Positions 35,771 to 44,196 of a stretch of DNA of 64,000 bases are shown here, one piece after another (position 1 is the stretch's first letter; each line of letters begins with the position of its first letter). A model generated the notes under the pieces. That model searched no databases. It was not told the origin of the DNA and saw only the letters and a list, made by a program, of their open reading frames with translations. The position numbers were made by a program, and so were the translations under genes. This DNA comes from Arsenicicoccus bolidensis DSM 15745. Its GTDB lineage: Bacteria; Actinomycetota; Actinomycetes; Actinomycetales; Dermatophilaceae. The stretch lies in NCBI RefSeq assembly GCF_000426385.1, contig NZ_AUFG01000007.1:1-64000 (forward strand). The letters are read 5' to 3'.

Positions 35771-37348
35771 TCAGGCGGCGGGGAGCGCGCCGGCCACGAC
35801 GTCGGCCGCCGACGTGATGGACTGCGCGGTCTCGCTGGAGACCGACCCGTCCTGGACACTGCTCTGGACCGCGCCGCTCAGCTCACCCAGCGCCGCGCGC
35901 GCGGCACCGGCATCCTGCTGACGGATGGCCTTGTCGAGCGAGCGCAGGCTCTTGGACGCGTCCTTGCCCGAGGACCCGGACAGCTGCGCACCCTGGACGA
36001 CGTCGCCCAGCGTCGACGCGGCCGCGGAGGCCGAACCGGTCCAGGTCGGCGCCGGGTCGCTGGGCTCCTCGGTCGGGGTCGACGGCTGCTCGGTCGGGGT
36101 CGTCGGCTGCTCGGTCGGGGTCGTCGGCTCCTGCGTCGGGGTCGTCGGGGCACTGGAGGTCGGCCTCTGGGTGGGGGTCTGCGTGACGGTCACCGTCGGG
36201 GCCGAGGTCGTCCTCGTGGGGGCGGTCGTGCGGGCGGTGGTGCTCGTCGCCGTGGGGGTCGGGACGGTGGGCGTGTCGGTCGAGGGGCCGGTCCCCCGGA
36301 GCACGAACCACCACAGGGCACCGACCGTCGCCGCCAGCAGGAGGAGCATCACCCACAGCGCCCCCATGCCGCGGCGCCGCGGGCGGTCGGGCTCGTCACG
36401 GTAGGCCGTGGCCTGCGTGACCGTGCGCGGTGCGGGCTCGGGGGCCCGCACCGCGGGAGGGAGCACGGTGGTGGCGGCCGCCGCGGCTCCGGCGACCGGC
36501 AGCACCGTCGTGGAGGGCGCGGCGCCGCGGCGGATGGCAGCGATCCGGCCGGCGACGTCAGCGGCGCTGGCGGGTCGGTCCTGGGGCGACTTGGCCAGCA
36601 GCTGGGCGACCAGGTCGTCGACGGCCTGCGGCACCCCGGGGCGGCGCTCGGACGGCAGCGGCGGGGGCGTGCTCAGGTGGTGGTGCAGGATCGACAGAGG
36701 GTGCTCGCCCTCGAACGGCGGCTCGCTGGTCAGCAGGGTCATGAGGACGCAGCCGAGGGAGTACAGGTCGCTCTGCGGGGTGGCCGTCCCGCCGGTGGCC
36801 TGCTCCGGAGACAGGTATGGCGCGCTGCCGATGACCGTGGCGGTCGCCGTCAGCTGGCTGGTGCGAGCCTGGTCCAGGCGGGCGATCCCGAAGTCCACCA
36901 TCTTGAGGGTGCCGCGCTCGTCGAGCATGAGGTTGCTGGGCTTGACGTCACGGTGCACGACGCCCGCCCGGTGCGCGGCGCCGAGGGCGGAGGCCACCTC
37001 CTGGGTGTAGGCGAGCGCCCGGTCGACCGGGAGCGGCCCCTGGTCGCGGACCAGCTCGTCGAGGCTGGGCCCGCTCAGCAGCTCCATGACGAGATAGGCC
37101 GTGTGGCCGTCGACGCCGTTGTCGAAGATCGTGACGATGTTGGGGTGGGACAGCGCCGCGGTGGCGTGGGCCTCCTGCTGGAACCTCTCGGCCGCCACCT
37201 CGTCGCCGGTGGCCGCCAGGTCGACCGTCTTGACGGCCACCCGGCGTTGCAGCCGGGTGTCGACGGCAGACCAGACCTGGCCCATCCCGCCGCGGCCGAT
37301 CTGGCGCTCCAGGCGGTACCGGTTGGCGAGGACGATGTCTCCACTCAT
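35771..37348 (-). CDS. PknB-like serine/threonine protein kinase with extracellular Thr/Pro-rich domain
   Basis: A 525-residue transmembrane kinase. The kinase domain (1 to about 275) has the glycine loop IGRGGMGQVW, VAVKTVD lysine, VVHRDVKPSNLML catalytic loop, DFGIA and SAPYLSPEQATGG. After a Pro/Ala-rich juxtamembrane part there is one helix (GALWVMLLLLAATVGALWWFVL). The extracellular region is almost all Thr, Pro and Ser, with short TPTEQP repeats, then a folded-looking C-terminal 75 residues. No PASTA domains are present. Upstream in-frame ATGs exist at 37357 and 37363. The gene lies directly upstream of the sensor-like module and may act with it. Confidence 0.9.
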   Translation of the reverse strand: MSGDIVLANRYRLERQIGRGGMGQVWSAVDTRLQRRVAVKTVDLAATGDEVAAERFQQEAHATAALSHPNIVTIFDNGVDGHTAYLVMELLSGPSLDELVRDQGPLPVDRALAYTQEVASALGAAHRAGVVHRDVKPSNLMLDERGTLKMVDFGIARLDQARTSQLTATATVIGSAPYLSPEQATGGTATPQSDLYSLGCVLMTLLTSEPPFEGEHPLSILHHHLSTPPPLPSERRPGVPQAVDDLVAQLLAKSPQDRPASAADVAGRIAAIRRGAAPSTTVLPVAGAAAAATTVLPPAVRAPEPAPRTVTQATAYRDEPDRPRRRGMGALWVMLLLLAATVGALWWFVLRGTGPSTDTPTVPTPTATSTTARTTAPTRTTSAPTVTVTQTPTQRPTSSAPTTPTQEPTTPTEQPTTPTEQPSTPTEEPSDPAPTWTGSASAAASTLGDVVQGAQLSGSSGKDASKSLRSLDKAIRQQDAGAARAALGELSGAVQSSVQDGSVSSETAQSITSAADVVAGALPAA

Positions 37349-37406
37349 GGACGCCATTGTCACGCATGGCCCGGGGCGTGGGCCCCGATCGGCCCGGCGC
37401 GCCTGG

Positions 37407-38228
37407 TCAGAGCGCGAGCAGGGCGCACCCGAGAGCCACCAGCCACGAGGTGAAGCTGCCCAGGAGGAAGTACTCGGTCACGACGTCGATCCGTTGACCC
37501 GGCCCGCGCTGGTCCTGCAGCTCGGGGAAGCGCAGGATCCCCTTGGCGGCGATGACGACGGAGGCTGCGGTCGCCTGGCCCGCGAGGGCGAGCCCGACGA
37601 CGAAGACACGCTCCATCGGGCCCAGCCAGCGCCCGCCGCGCAGGACCCCGGGCTGGCTGTGCGCGCCGGCCGCGTCGAGGACGAGACGCACGACGACGTT
37701 GCCGGTGCCGATCTGCGCCAGCATCACGGCGAGGACCATCAGCGCGCGGTCGAGCGGCACCCGGCCGAGCCGGGGCAGGCCGAGCGAGCCCCACCACCGG
37801 GCCAGCGGCCCACCGGCGGCGGCGTCGACCCCGGCCAGCGCGAAGAGTGCCACGAGTCCCACCAGGAGGGAGGCGCCGGCCACCAGCCGGTGCCGTCCGG
37901 CGCTCCGCAGCAGAGCGGCGGCCGCGGCCGAGGGGTCGTGGGCGCGGTCGTCGCCGTCGCCCTCGCCGTCGCCGTGGTCGCGTGCCCGGAGCCCGCTGCT
38001 CACGGCGGCCGCCGACGAGCGGGCCCACACGACGAGCAGCAGCACGATCCCGAGCAGTGCGAGCAGGTGCCAGCCGCCACGCTGCCCGAGCAGGGGCCAG
38101 GACAGCACGGCCACGGGGACGGAGACCAGGACTGGCAGCCACGAGGGCCGCCGACCCCCGAGCTCCGCGCCGGGGCGCGCCAGGTCGCCGGCTCCCAGCG
38201 CCAGCAGCCACACGGCGAGATAGGTCAT
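37407..38228 (-). CDS. Integral membrane protein, DUF3307-like, paired with SatD
   Basis: A 273-residue protein with about seven hydrophobic segments and an acidic His/Asp-rich linker (ARDHGDGEGDGDDRAHD). The C-terminal part, AAKGILRFPELQ then TEYFLLGSFTSWLVALG, matches membrane proteins that accompany SatD regulators. Function is not established. It starts eight bases after the SatD stop, so both form one unit. Confidence 0.75.
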   Translation of the reverse strand: MTYLAVWLLALGAGDLARPGAELGGRRPSWLPVLVSVPVAVLSWPLLGQRGGWHLLALLGIVLLLVVWARSSAAAVSSGLRARDHGDGEGDGDDRAHDPSAAAAALLRSAGRHRLVAGASLLVGLVALFALAGVDAAAGGPLARWWGSLGLPRLGRVPLDRALMVLAVMLAQIGTGNVVVRLVLDAAGAHSQPGVLRGGRWLGPMERVFVVGLALAGQATAASVVIAAKGILRFPELQDQRGPGQRIDVVTEYFLLGSFTSWLVALGCALLAL

Positions 38229-38236
38229 GGTGCTCC

Positions 38237-38908
38237 TCAGCGGTCGCGGGCAGGCTGGGTGAGGATCTCGTGCGCCTCCCTGATGGCTCCGAGGCTCTCT
38301 CGCGCCACCAGCTGGGAGACCGCCGACTGCGTGATCCCCTCCTGCTCGGCCACCATTGTCTGCGTGAGGTCTGACATGACCCCCAGGAGCACCCGCAGGG
38401 GCCGCGCGTCCAGCCTGGAGACGAGCTCGTCGCGCAGGACCAGCGTGGCGAGGATGGTGGCTGCGGCGCCGGAGGGCCGGTCCGGGTCCTCGACGTACCA
38501 CGTGCGGCAGGACCGCGTGCCCGCCGAGGCGGCCCGGCGCTCGGCCTCCTCCACGGCCTCTCGGGCGGCCCACCAGGCGCTGCCGTCCTGCAGGGGCGGG
38601 ACGTGGCCGTGGTCGATCACCTGCACCAGGCCGCGCCCGATGCCACACCTGACGTCGACCTGCGGCAGCGTGTGCAGCCGGACGAGCAGCGAAGCAAGGA
38701 CGGCGGACCCGACGTCGGCGTACACCCCTTGGAACTCGTCGCTGACCGTCGTGGTGAGCGGCTCGAGCGCGGGCACCACCTGCTCGACCTGGCGGAGCGC
38801 GGCGCCGAGGTGCTCGTGCAGGACGCGCCGGTTGCCGGCACGCCGGGACCCGACGACGTCCCCCAGCAGCGCGTAGACCGCGGGGTCGGACGATCCGGAG
38901 GAGGTCAC
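38237..38908 (-). CDS. SatD-family protein
   Basis: A 223-residue protein with the SatD opening ALLGDVVGSRRAGNRRVLHEHL and TTTVSDEFQGVYADVGSAV. Its end, EGITQSAVSQLVARESLGAIREAHE, has a helix-turn-helix, so it can probably bind DNA. SatD was named from the Streptococcus sat locus; its biochemical role is unsettled. GTG 38908 is chosen as the start, with TATTCT about eight bases upstream on its strand. The inverted repeat at 38940-38958 is a likely target. Confidence 0.82.
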   Translation of the reverse strand: MTSSGSSDPAVYALLGDVVGSRRAGNRRVLHEHLGAALRQVEQVVPALEPLTTTVSDEFQGVYADVGSAVLASLLVRLHTLPQVDVRCGIGRGLVQVIDHGHVPPLQDGSAWWAAREAVEEAERRAASAGTRSCRTWYVEDPDRPSGAAATILATLVLRDELVSRLDARPLRVLLGVMSDLTQTMVAEQEGITQSAVSQLVARESLGAIREAHEILTQPARDR

Positions 38909-38939
38909 GACATCAGAGAATAGCTCATTTCCGACTCAG

Positions 38940-38958
38940 TATCAGTCATCTGCTGATA
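38940..38958. promoter_or_regulatory. Inverted repeat upstream of satD, operator candidate
   Basis: TATCAG and CTGATA are perfect inverted arms separated by seven bases. Further ATCAG half-sites occur at about 38911 and 38970. The site is about 32 bases upstream of the satD start and could be bound by the C-terminal HTH of SatD itself. Confidence 0.4.
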
Positions 38959-39015
38959 TCGAGGAGGACATCAGTGGCGCAACCGGCCACCGCTGGGTCA
39001 CGCGCCTGCAGCGGC

Positions 39016-39231
39016 TCAGGTCGCCTGCCTCATGCGGGCGGTCTCGCCGACACCGTCGAGCAGCTGGCGGATCTCGCTCTCGCGGTAGCGCCGATGCCCC
39101 CCGAGCGTGCGGATCGAGTTGAGCTTGCCCGCCTTGGCCCACCGGGTCACGGTCTTGGGGTCGACCCGGAAGAGCTCGGCGACCTCGGCCGGGGTCAAGA
39201 GCTTCTCGCTGTCCTGCTCGCGGTGTGGCAT
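39016..39231 (-). CDS. bldC: BldC-family MerR-like DNA-binding protein
   Basis: A 71-residue protein made of one MerR-type winged helix: LLTPAEVAELFRVDPKTVTRWAKAGKLNSIRTLGGHRRYRESEIRQLL (read in parts), nearly identical in pattern to Streptomyces BldC. That protein binds direct repeats cooperatively and delays development. GGGGAGATCAC precedes ATG 39231. In non-sporulating relatives BldC is retained; targets here are unknown. Confidence 0.93.
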   Translation of the reverse strand: MPHREQDSEKLLTPAEVAELFRVDPKTVTRWAKAGKLNSIRTLGGHRRYRESEIRQLLDGVGETARMRQAT

Positions 39232-39642
39232 GTGATCTCCCCGCTCTCGACGGAAGGTGCTCCCCCCGTGCAACGACGCCCCCCGGCGCCTCACCACCTG
39301 GCCGCTTCCATCTCAGAAGTGACCCTGGGTAGTCGAATCGGGCTACGGGTAGACTCAATTTCCTTCTTAGAATACTACGTATCGTGACATATGCGGGTTC
39401 TGTGCATCTCGATACGCCCGTATGGGTGCATCAACGCCCGAACCAACGCGAATCCAGTCAGCCCGGACATCACGTCCCGTGACTGCCCGTGGGCACGCGA
39501 GGATGCTCGACTCCACAGATGGCCCTCCCAGCATGTACCGTGTCCCTCACGAAGACACGAGATTCCCGGGGTCGCTCCGCCCGCTACGGCACCAGCCGCA
39601 GCCAGCGATGCCACTCCGGCAGACGCGCGAGGGGGTCACGCC
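39232..39642. other. Long intergenic region between bldC and the DUF3073 gene
   Basis: About 411 bases. The segment 39345-39440 is markedly AT-richer than the window (for example CTTCTTAGAATACTACG and GTGACATATGCGGG) and should contain the divergent promoters of bldC and the DUF3073 gene, with a leader of perhaps 200 bases before 39643. Open frames here have poor codon use. A regulatory leader RNA is possible but no structure was identified. Confidence 0.4.
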
Positions 39643-39840
39643 ATGGGGCGCGGCCGGGCCAAAGCCAAGCAGACCAAGGTTGCCCGGGAGCTGAAGTACT
39701 TCTCTCCCGACACCGACCTGAGTGCTCTTGAGCGAGAACTGCACGCATCGACGCAACGGGACACCGGCGAGCCACGCCGTGAACCGGATGACGACGACGG
39801 CTACGACGACTACGACCGGTGGTCCGCCGGTGGGCGCTGA
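39643..39840 (+). CDS. DUF3073 family protein
   Basis: A 65-residue protein, MGRGRAKAKQTKVARELKYFSPDTDLSALERELH, then an acidic tail DDDDGYDDYDRW. This basic head and acidic tail is the DUF3073 signature found throughout Actinobacteria, usually beside purM and bldC as here. Function unknown. A 44-bp perfect palindrome ends the transcript. Confidence 0.9.
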   Translation: MGRGRAKAKQTKVARELKYFSPDTDLSALERELHASTQRDTGEPRREPDDDDGYDDYDRWSAGGR

Positions 39841-39940
39841 CCCATCGGGCCCGACCTGCCTCCTCGGCGGGTGGGTGACCCGATGTCGTCAGGTCGTCGC
39901 GCCGCCCGACCCCTGACGGGCGGGTCGGCATACCGCACAT

Positions 39941-39984
39941 CGGACGGGGAGGGTGTCACCAGCTGGTGACACCCTCCCCGTCCG
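39941..39984. terminator. Perfect 44-bp palindrome, bidirectional terminator
   Basis: Two 22-base arms (starting CGGACGGGGAGGGTGTCA) are exactly complementary with no spacer. It lies between the convergent DUF3073 and purM genes and can terminate both. Confidence 0.75.
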
Positions 39985-40023
39985 TCCGCCGTCCCCGTCT
40001 CAGACGCGGCTCCGGACTCGCTC

Positions 40024-41136
40024 TCAGACCCGGTGGGCGCCGACCAGCTGGACCGATCCCCCGTCGACGCCCTTGGCGCCCCGCACGACCTCGTGCCCGG
40101 GGTCTGCCGCGACGTCAGCGGCGTCCGACACCCGACCCATGACCCACGCGGGCAGGTCGCGCTCGCTGCACAGGTCCAGGGCGCGGTCGACCGCCGTCTC
40201 GGGAAGCACCGCCACGAAGCCCACCCCCATGTTGAGGGTGCGCTCGAGGTCGGACTGCGGCACCCGGCCGAGCTCCTGGACCAGACCGAAGATCGGCGGC
40301 GGCGTCCACGTCGCACGGTCCACGGTGACGAGCACCCCCTGGGGCAGGACCCGCGCGAGGTTGGCGGCGAGCCCACCCCCCGTGACATGGCTCAGCGCGT
40401 GGACGTCCACGCCGTCGGCCCGGATCAGCGCGAGCAGGTCGCGGGCATAGACCCTGGTGGGTGTCAGCAGCGACTCGCCCAGGGTGCTGCCGAGCTCGGG
40501 GACGTCCCGGTCGTAGTCCCACGACGCGTGGGCGAAGACACGTCGCACCAACGAGTACCCATTGGAGTGAAGCCCCGACGAGGCCAGCCCCAGCACGACG
40601 TCGCCCGCCCGCACCCGCTGGGGGCCGAGGACCTCGTCGTGCTCGACGACCCCGGTCGCGGCGCCCGCGCAGTCGTACTCGTCGGGTTCGAGCAGACCGG
40701 GGTGCTCGGCGGTCTCCCCGCCGACCAGGGCGACGCCCGCCTGCTCGCACGCGGCCGCGATGCCGGAGACGATGGCGGCGATGCGCTCGGGCACGACCTT
40801 GCCGGTGGCGATGTAGTCGGTCATGAAGAGCGGCTCGGCCCCGCACACCACGATGTCGTCGACGACCATGCCGACGAGGTCGAAGCCGATGGTGTCGTGC
40901 CGGTCCATGGCTTGCGCGACGGCGACCTTGGTCCCCACCCCGTCGGTCGACGTGGCCAGGACCGGGCGGCGCATCCCGGCGAGCGCCGAGGCGTCGAACA
41001 TCCCCGCGAACCCGCCGAGCCCGCCGAGCACCTCGGGACGGGTCGCGCGTCGCACCGACGCCTTCATCAGCTCGACGGCCTTGTCGCCGGCCTCCACGTC
41101 GACCCCTGCCGACGCGTAGGTGATGGGCTCGCTCAC
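40024..41136 (-). CDS. purM: Phosphoribosylformylglycinamidine cyclo-ligase (AIR synthetase)
   Basis: Closes the imidazole ring to give aminoimidazole ribotide in purine synthesis. The 370-residue protein has ITYASAGVDVEAG, the nucleotide-binding LATSTDGVGTKVAVA, GFDLVGMVVDDIVVCGAEPLFMTDYIATG, and ALVGGETAEHPG and HVTGGGLAANL. GTG 41136 fits the conserved N-terminus. purF lies upstream in the same direction with a 61-base gap. Confidence 0.96.
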   Translation of the reverse strand: MSEPITYASAGVDVEAGDKAVELMKASVRRATRPEVLGGLGGFAGMFDASALAGMRRPVLATSTDGVGTKVAVAQAMDRHDTIGFDLVGMVVDDIVVCGAEPLFMTDYIATGKVVPERIAAIVSGIAAACEQAGVALVGGETAEHPGLLEPDEYDCAGAATGVVEHDEVLGPQRVRAGDVVLGLASSGLHSNGYSLVRRVFAHASWDYDRDVPELGSTLGESLLTPTRVYARDLLALIRADGVDVHALSHVTGGGLAANLARVLPQGVLVTVDRATWTPPPIFGLVQELGRVPQSDLERTLNMGVGFVAVLPETAVDRALDLCSERDLPAWVMGRVSDAADVAADPGHEVVRGAKGVDGGSVQLVGAHRV

Positions 41137-41197
41137 GAGGGACCTTTCGTTGCGGGTGTGCAGGTGGGCCGTCCGGCTCCGGGCAAGACGCGGACGG

Positions 41198-42670
41198 TCA
41201 GGCGTGGGCGGGGTCGAGGACGACCGCCTGGTCGTCGGGGACGCCGAGGGGGTACGTGCCCGAGAAGCACGCGGTGCACAGCTGCTCGCGGGGCTGGTGG
41301 GTCGCGGCGATCATGCCGTCCTCGCTGATGTAGCCGAGGCTGTCGGCTCCGACGGACCGCCGAACGCCCTCGACGTCGATGCCGGTCGCGATCAGCTCGG
41401 CCCGGCTCGCGAAGTCGATGCCGTAGAAGCAGGGCCAGCGCACCGGCGGCGAGGAGATCCGGACGTGGACCTCGGCCGCCCCGGCCTCGCGCAGCATGCG
41501 GACCAGCGCCCGCTGGGTGTTGCCGCGCACGATCGAGTCGTCGACCACGATCAGCCGCTTGCCCTTGATGACGTCACGCAGCGGGTTGAGCTTGAGCCGG
41601 ATGCCGAGCTGCCGGATGGTCTGGGACGGGGCGATGAAGGTGCGGCCGACATAGGCATTCTTGACCAGGCCCTGGCCGTAGGGGATCCCCGACTCCTCCG
41701 CGTAGCCGATCGCCGCAGGGGTGCCCGACTCCGGGGACGGCATGACCATGTCCGCCTCGACCGGGTGCTGGCGCGCCAGCTCGCGCCCCATGTCGACCCG
41801 CGCCTCGTAGACGCCGCGCCCCGCGATCGTCGTGTCCGGTCGGGCGAGGTAGACGTACTCGAAGACGCAGCCCTTGGGCTCGGGCTCGGCGAAGCGCCGC
41901 GTGCGCAGGCCCTGCTCGTCGACGACGACCAGCTCGCCCGGCTCGACCTCGCGCACATAGCTGGCGCCGACGATGTCCAGGGCGGCGGTCTCGGACGCCA
42001 CGACCCAGCCGCGCTCCAGCCGTCCGATCACCAGCGGCCGGACGCCCTGCGGGTCGCGCGCGGCATACAGGGTGTGCTCGTCCATGAAGACGAAGCAGAA
42101 GGCGCCCTTGACCAGGGGCAGCTGCTCCATGGCCGCCTCCTCGAGGGAGACGTCCTCGGCCCGGCTGCCCAGCAGCGAGGTGACGATGGCGGTGTCCGTC
42201 GTGTTGCCACGACGCAGCTCCCCGCCCGCCGTGCCGAACCCGTCGACGTGACGGGCGGACAGCAGCCCGCGCAGCTCGGAGGTGTTGATGAGGTTGCCGT
42301 TGTGGGCGAGCGCGATCGTGTGGTGGGCCGTGCCGCCCAGCGTGGGCTGGGCGTTCTCCCACTTGCTGGCCCCAGTGGTGGAGTAGCGGGTGTGCCCGAT
42401 GGCGAGGTGCCCGGTCAGGGACCCGAGGGCGGTCTCGTCGAACACCTGGGACACCAGCCCCATGTCCTTGTAGACGAGGACGCGCTCTCCGTCGGACGTC
42501 GCGATCCCCGCCGACTCCTGCCCGCGGTGCTGCAGGGCGTAGAGACCGTAGTAGGTGAGCTTGCCGACCTCCTCGCCGGGCGCCCAGACGCCGAAGACCC
42601 CGCAGGAGTCCTGGGGCCCGGTCTCGCCGGGAAGGATGTCGTGATTGAGTCGACCGTCACCTCGTGTCAC
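41198..42670 (-). CDS. purF: Amidophosphoribosyltransferase
   Basis: First committed enzyme of purine synthesis. The 490-residue protein has a short propeptide ending before Cys23 in PQDSCGVFGVW, the nucleophile exposed by processing as in the Bacillus subtilis type. The glutaminase domain has IGHTRYSTTG and HNGNLINT. The phosphoribosyltransferase domain has the PRPP motif LIVVDDSIVRGNT. GTG 42670 is the likely start. It is transcribed towards purM. Confidence 0.96.
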   Translation of the reverse strand: MTRGDGRLNHDILPGETGPQDSCGVFGVWAPGEEVGKLTYYGLYALQHRGQESAGIATSDGERVLVYKDMGLVSQVFDETALGSLTGHLAIGHTRYSTTGASKWENAQPTLGGTAHHTIALAHNGNLINTSELRGLLSARHVDGFGTAGGELRRGNTTDTAIVTSLLGSRAEDVSLEEAAMEQLPLVKGAFCFVFMDEHTLYAARDPQGVRPLVIGRLERGWVVASETAALDIVGASYVREVEPGELVVVDEQGLRTRRFAEPEPKGCVFEYVYLARPDTTIAGRGVYEARVDMGRELARQHPVEADMVMPSPESGTPAAIGYAEESGIPYGQGLVKNAYVGRTFIAPSQTIRQLGIRLKLNPLRDVIKGKRLIVVDDSIVRGNTQRALVRMLREAGAAEVHVRISSPPVRWPCFYGIDFASRAELIATGIDVEGVRRSVGADSLGYISEDGMIAATHQPREQLCTACFSGTYPLGVPDDQAVVLDPAHA

Positions 42671-42723
42671 GGGCCCAGTGTCCCACAGCGCGGTCGACCC
42701 GTCGTCGCCTCGGCGTCAGCGCC

Positions 42724-43038
42724 TCAGCGTCGGCGGTCGAGGAGCACGGCCACCAGGGCGCCGAGGAGGGCACCCAGGCCACCGCCGAGGACGCCGAAGA
42801 ACATCATGACGCGCCCTATGCCATAGGTCGCCGTCTGGCTGGCGCCGCTCACCGCGACAGGGTCCGGCCGCAGCAGCAGCGCCACCCCGGTCGCCAGCGC
42901 GAAGCCGAGAACCGCGCCGACGACGATGAAGCGGGAGAAGATCGGGCGCCGCCCACCCCGCGCCGGGGAGGGGTCGGTGGCGGGGGCCGGCACGGGGTCC
43001 TTGCCGGCGTCCGTGCTGACATCAGGGCGGTCGCTCAC
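42724..43038 (-). CDS. Small membrane protein of unknown function
   Basis: A 104-residue protein with a Pro/Asp-rich N-terminus of about 32 residues and two hydrophobic helices (FIVVGAVLGFALATGVALLL and MMFFGVLGGGLGALLGALVAVLL), ending LDRRR. GTG 43038 is six bases downstream of a TAGACT box, so it is probably leaderless. It lies 53 bases upstream of purF; relatives near purF in other Micrococcales are also uncharacterised membrane proteins. Confidence 0.8.
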   Translation of the reverse strand: MSDRPDVSTDAGKDPVPAPATDPSPARGGRRPIFSRFIVVGAVLGFALATGVALLLRPDPVAVSGASQTATYGIGRVMMFFGVLGGGLGALLGALVAVLLDRRR

Positions 43039-43044
43039 CGCCGC

Positions 43045-43050
43045 AGTCTA
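43045..43050 (-). promoter_or_regulatory. -10 box of a leaderless promoter
   Basis: On the minus strand TAGACT, six bases (GCGGCG), then GTG 43038. It lies in the nine-base gap and final codons of the neighbouring GT14 gene, so this promoter overlaps coding sequence. It may also drive purF. Confidence 0.5.
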
Positions 43051-44085
43051 TCCGCGCGCGGCGGCGAGCCCGGTCGCGACGGGGGGCAGCCCGGGGGCCC
43101 GCTCGGCGCCGGTGAGCTTGACCTCGCCCGGGACCGCTTCCTCCATCGCAGGCACCTCGTCGCCCCGCCGGGCGCAGAGGCGGTCCGCCTCGGCCACGAC
43201 CGCGTCGTCCACGTCCGCGGGCAGCTTGCGGGCGAAGGCGGCCGGGGTCCGGGCCGCGAGGGCCAGCTCGTCGAGATCGAGCCAGGTGGGGCTCCACTCG
43301 TCGTAGCGGAACCGGGCGAAGGTCGTCGGGCAGTCCATGATCCGCAGCTGCGCGTCGGCCAGCAGCAGGGACTGGATGTAGGACTCGTCGGGGATGCGGA
43401 CGGTGCGGAAGAAGGTCTGCGTGAGCCGGTCGTCGTGGTGGCGGCGCAGGAGGCTCTCGACGGCGCGACCCGTCAGGGTCACCCACAGCGCCCCCTTGAG
43501 GACATCCACCGGGGCGGGGCGCCGCAGCAGCTCGGGACGTCGCAGACCGAGGATCCACCGGGGGTCCCGCCGACCTTGATAGAACATGACGACCGACCGG
43601 AAGCGGCGCGCCACGAGGCGCCAGGCGAGCTTGACGACCCGGCGGACCAGCACCGGCCCCACGTGCGGCAGTTCGACGGTCCACCAGCGGTAGTGCCAGT
43701 CGTCGGTCATCGGGGGGTAGACGTCGATCAGCGCGTCGACGCCGGCGCGCCGCACCTCGTCCTCCCAGGCGGCGAGGTCGCGGATCGGGTAGTCCTGGCC
43801 GGAGAGCAGCACCACGTGCTCGGCGTCGACGGTGCGCCTCACGTGCTCAAGCACCTCGAGAGCCGCCCGGGTCATCGACCAGTCACCCCAGACGATGTCG
43901 ATGTCGCTGCGGTGCACGGTCGCGCCGAGCGGCTCGAGGTCCTCGCGCGAGACGAGGCCGGGCACGCTGTGCCGCACGACGATGGCGGCGTCGGGACTGA
44001 GCTCGCGGATCCGGCCCACGACGCGCAGGATCCCCCCAGGATCGGCGTGGCACATCAGGACGTAGCAGAACCGCGACGATGTCAT
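43048..44085 (-). CDS. GT14 (core-2/I-branching) family glycosyltransferase
   Basis: A 345-residue protein with the beta-1,6-N-acetylglucosaminyltransferase pattern: FCYVLMCHADPGGI at the start, HRSDIDIVWGDWSMTRAALEVL, VVLLSGQDYPIRDL, WVTLTGRAVESLL and RIPDESYIQSLLLA with the catalytic glutamate. Bacterial members add sugars to surface glycans; acceptor unknown. Eleven consecutive Gs sit nine bases before ATG 44085, just where the ribosome binding site should be, so translation may vary with tract length. Confidence 0.88.
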   Translation of the reverse strand: MTSSRFCYVLMCHADPGGILRVVGRIRELSPDAAIVVRHSVPGLVSREDLEPLGATVHRSDIDIVWGDWSMTRAALEVLEHVRRTVDAEHVVLLSGQDYPIRDLAAWEDEVRRAGVDALIDVYPPMTDDWHYRWWTVELPHVGPVLVRRVVKLAWRLVARRFRSVVMFYQGRRDPRWILGLRRPELLRRPAPVDVLKGALWVTLTGRAVESLLRRHHDDRLTQTFFRTVRIPDESYIQSLLLADAQLRIMDCPTTFARFRYDEWSPTWLDLDELALAARTPAAFARKLPADVDDAVVAEADRLCARRGDEVPAMEEAVPGEVKLTGAERAPGLPPVATGLAAARG

Positions 44086-44094
44086 GGTCGTTCT

Positions 44095-44105
44095 CCCCCC
44101 CCCCC
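44095..44105 (-). repeat. 11-base poly-G tract at the ribosome binding site of the GT14 gene
   Basis: The plus strand shows 11 consecutive Cs, read as Gs on the gene strand, ending nine bases upstream of ATG 44085. It is the longest homopolymer noticed in the window. Slippage here would move or weaken the Shine-Dalgarno-like sequence without changing the protein. Confidence 0.75.
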
Positions 44106-44110
44106 AGGAA

Positions 44111-44128
44111 GCGTCCTCCCTCGGACGC
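44111..44128. terminator. Short hairpin downstream of the LLM oxidoreductase gene
   Basis: GCGTCC and GGACGC flank a six-base loop between the stop of the gene at 44197 and the poly-G tract. It could end the upstream transcript, or fold in the leader of the GT14 mRNA close to its ribosome binding site. Confidence 0.4.
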
Positions 44129-44196
44129 CTCAGGACGAGACTAACGGAGCGTCACCTGCCCCGTGAACGGTTGTGCACAGGGAACGCGTCAGACGG

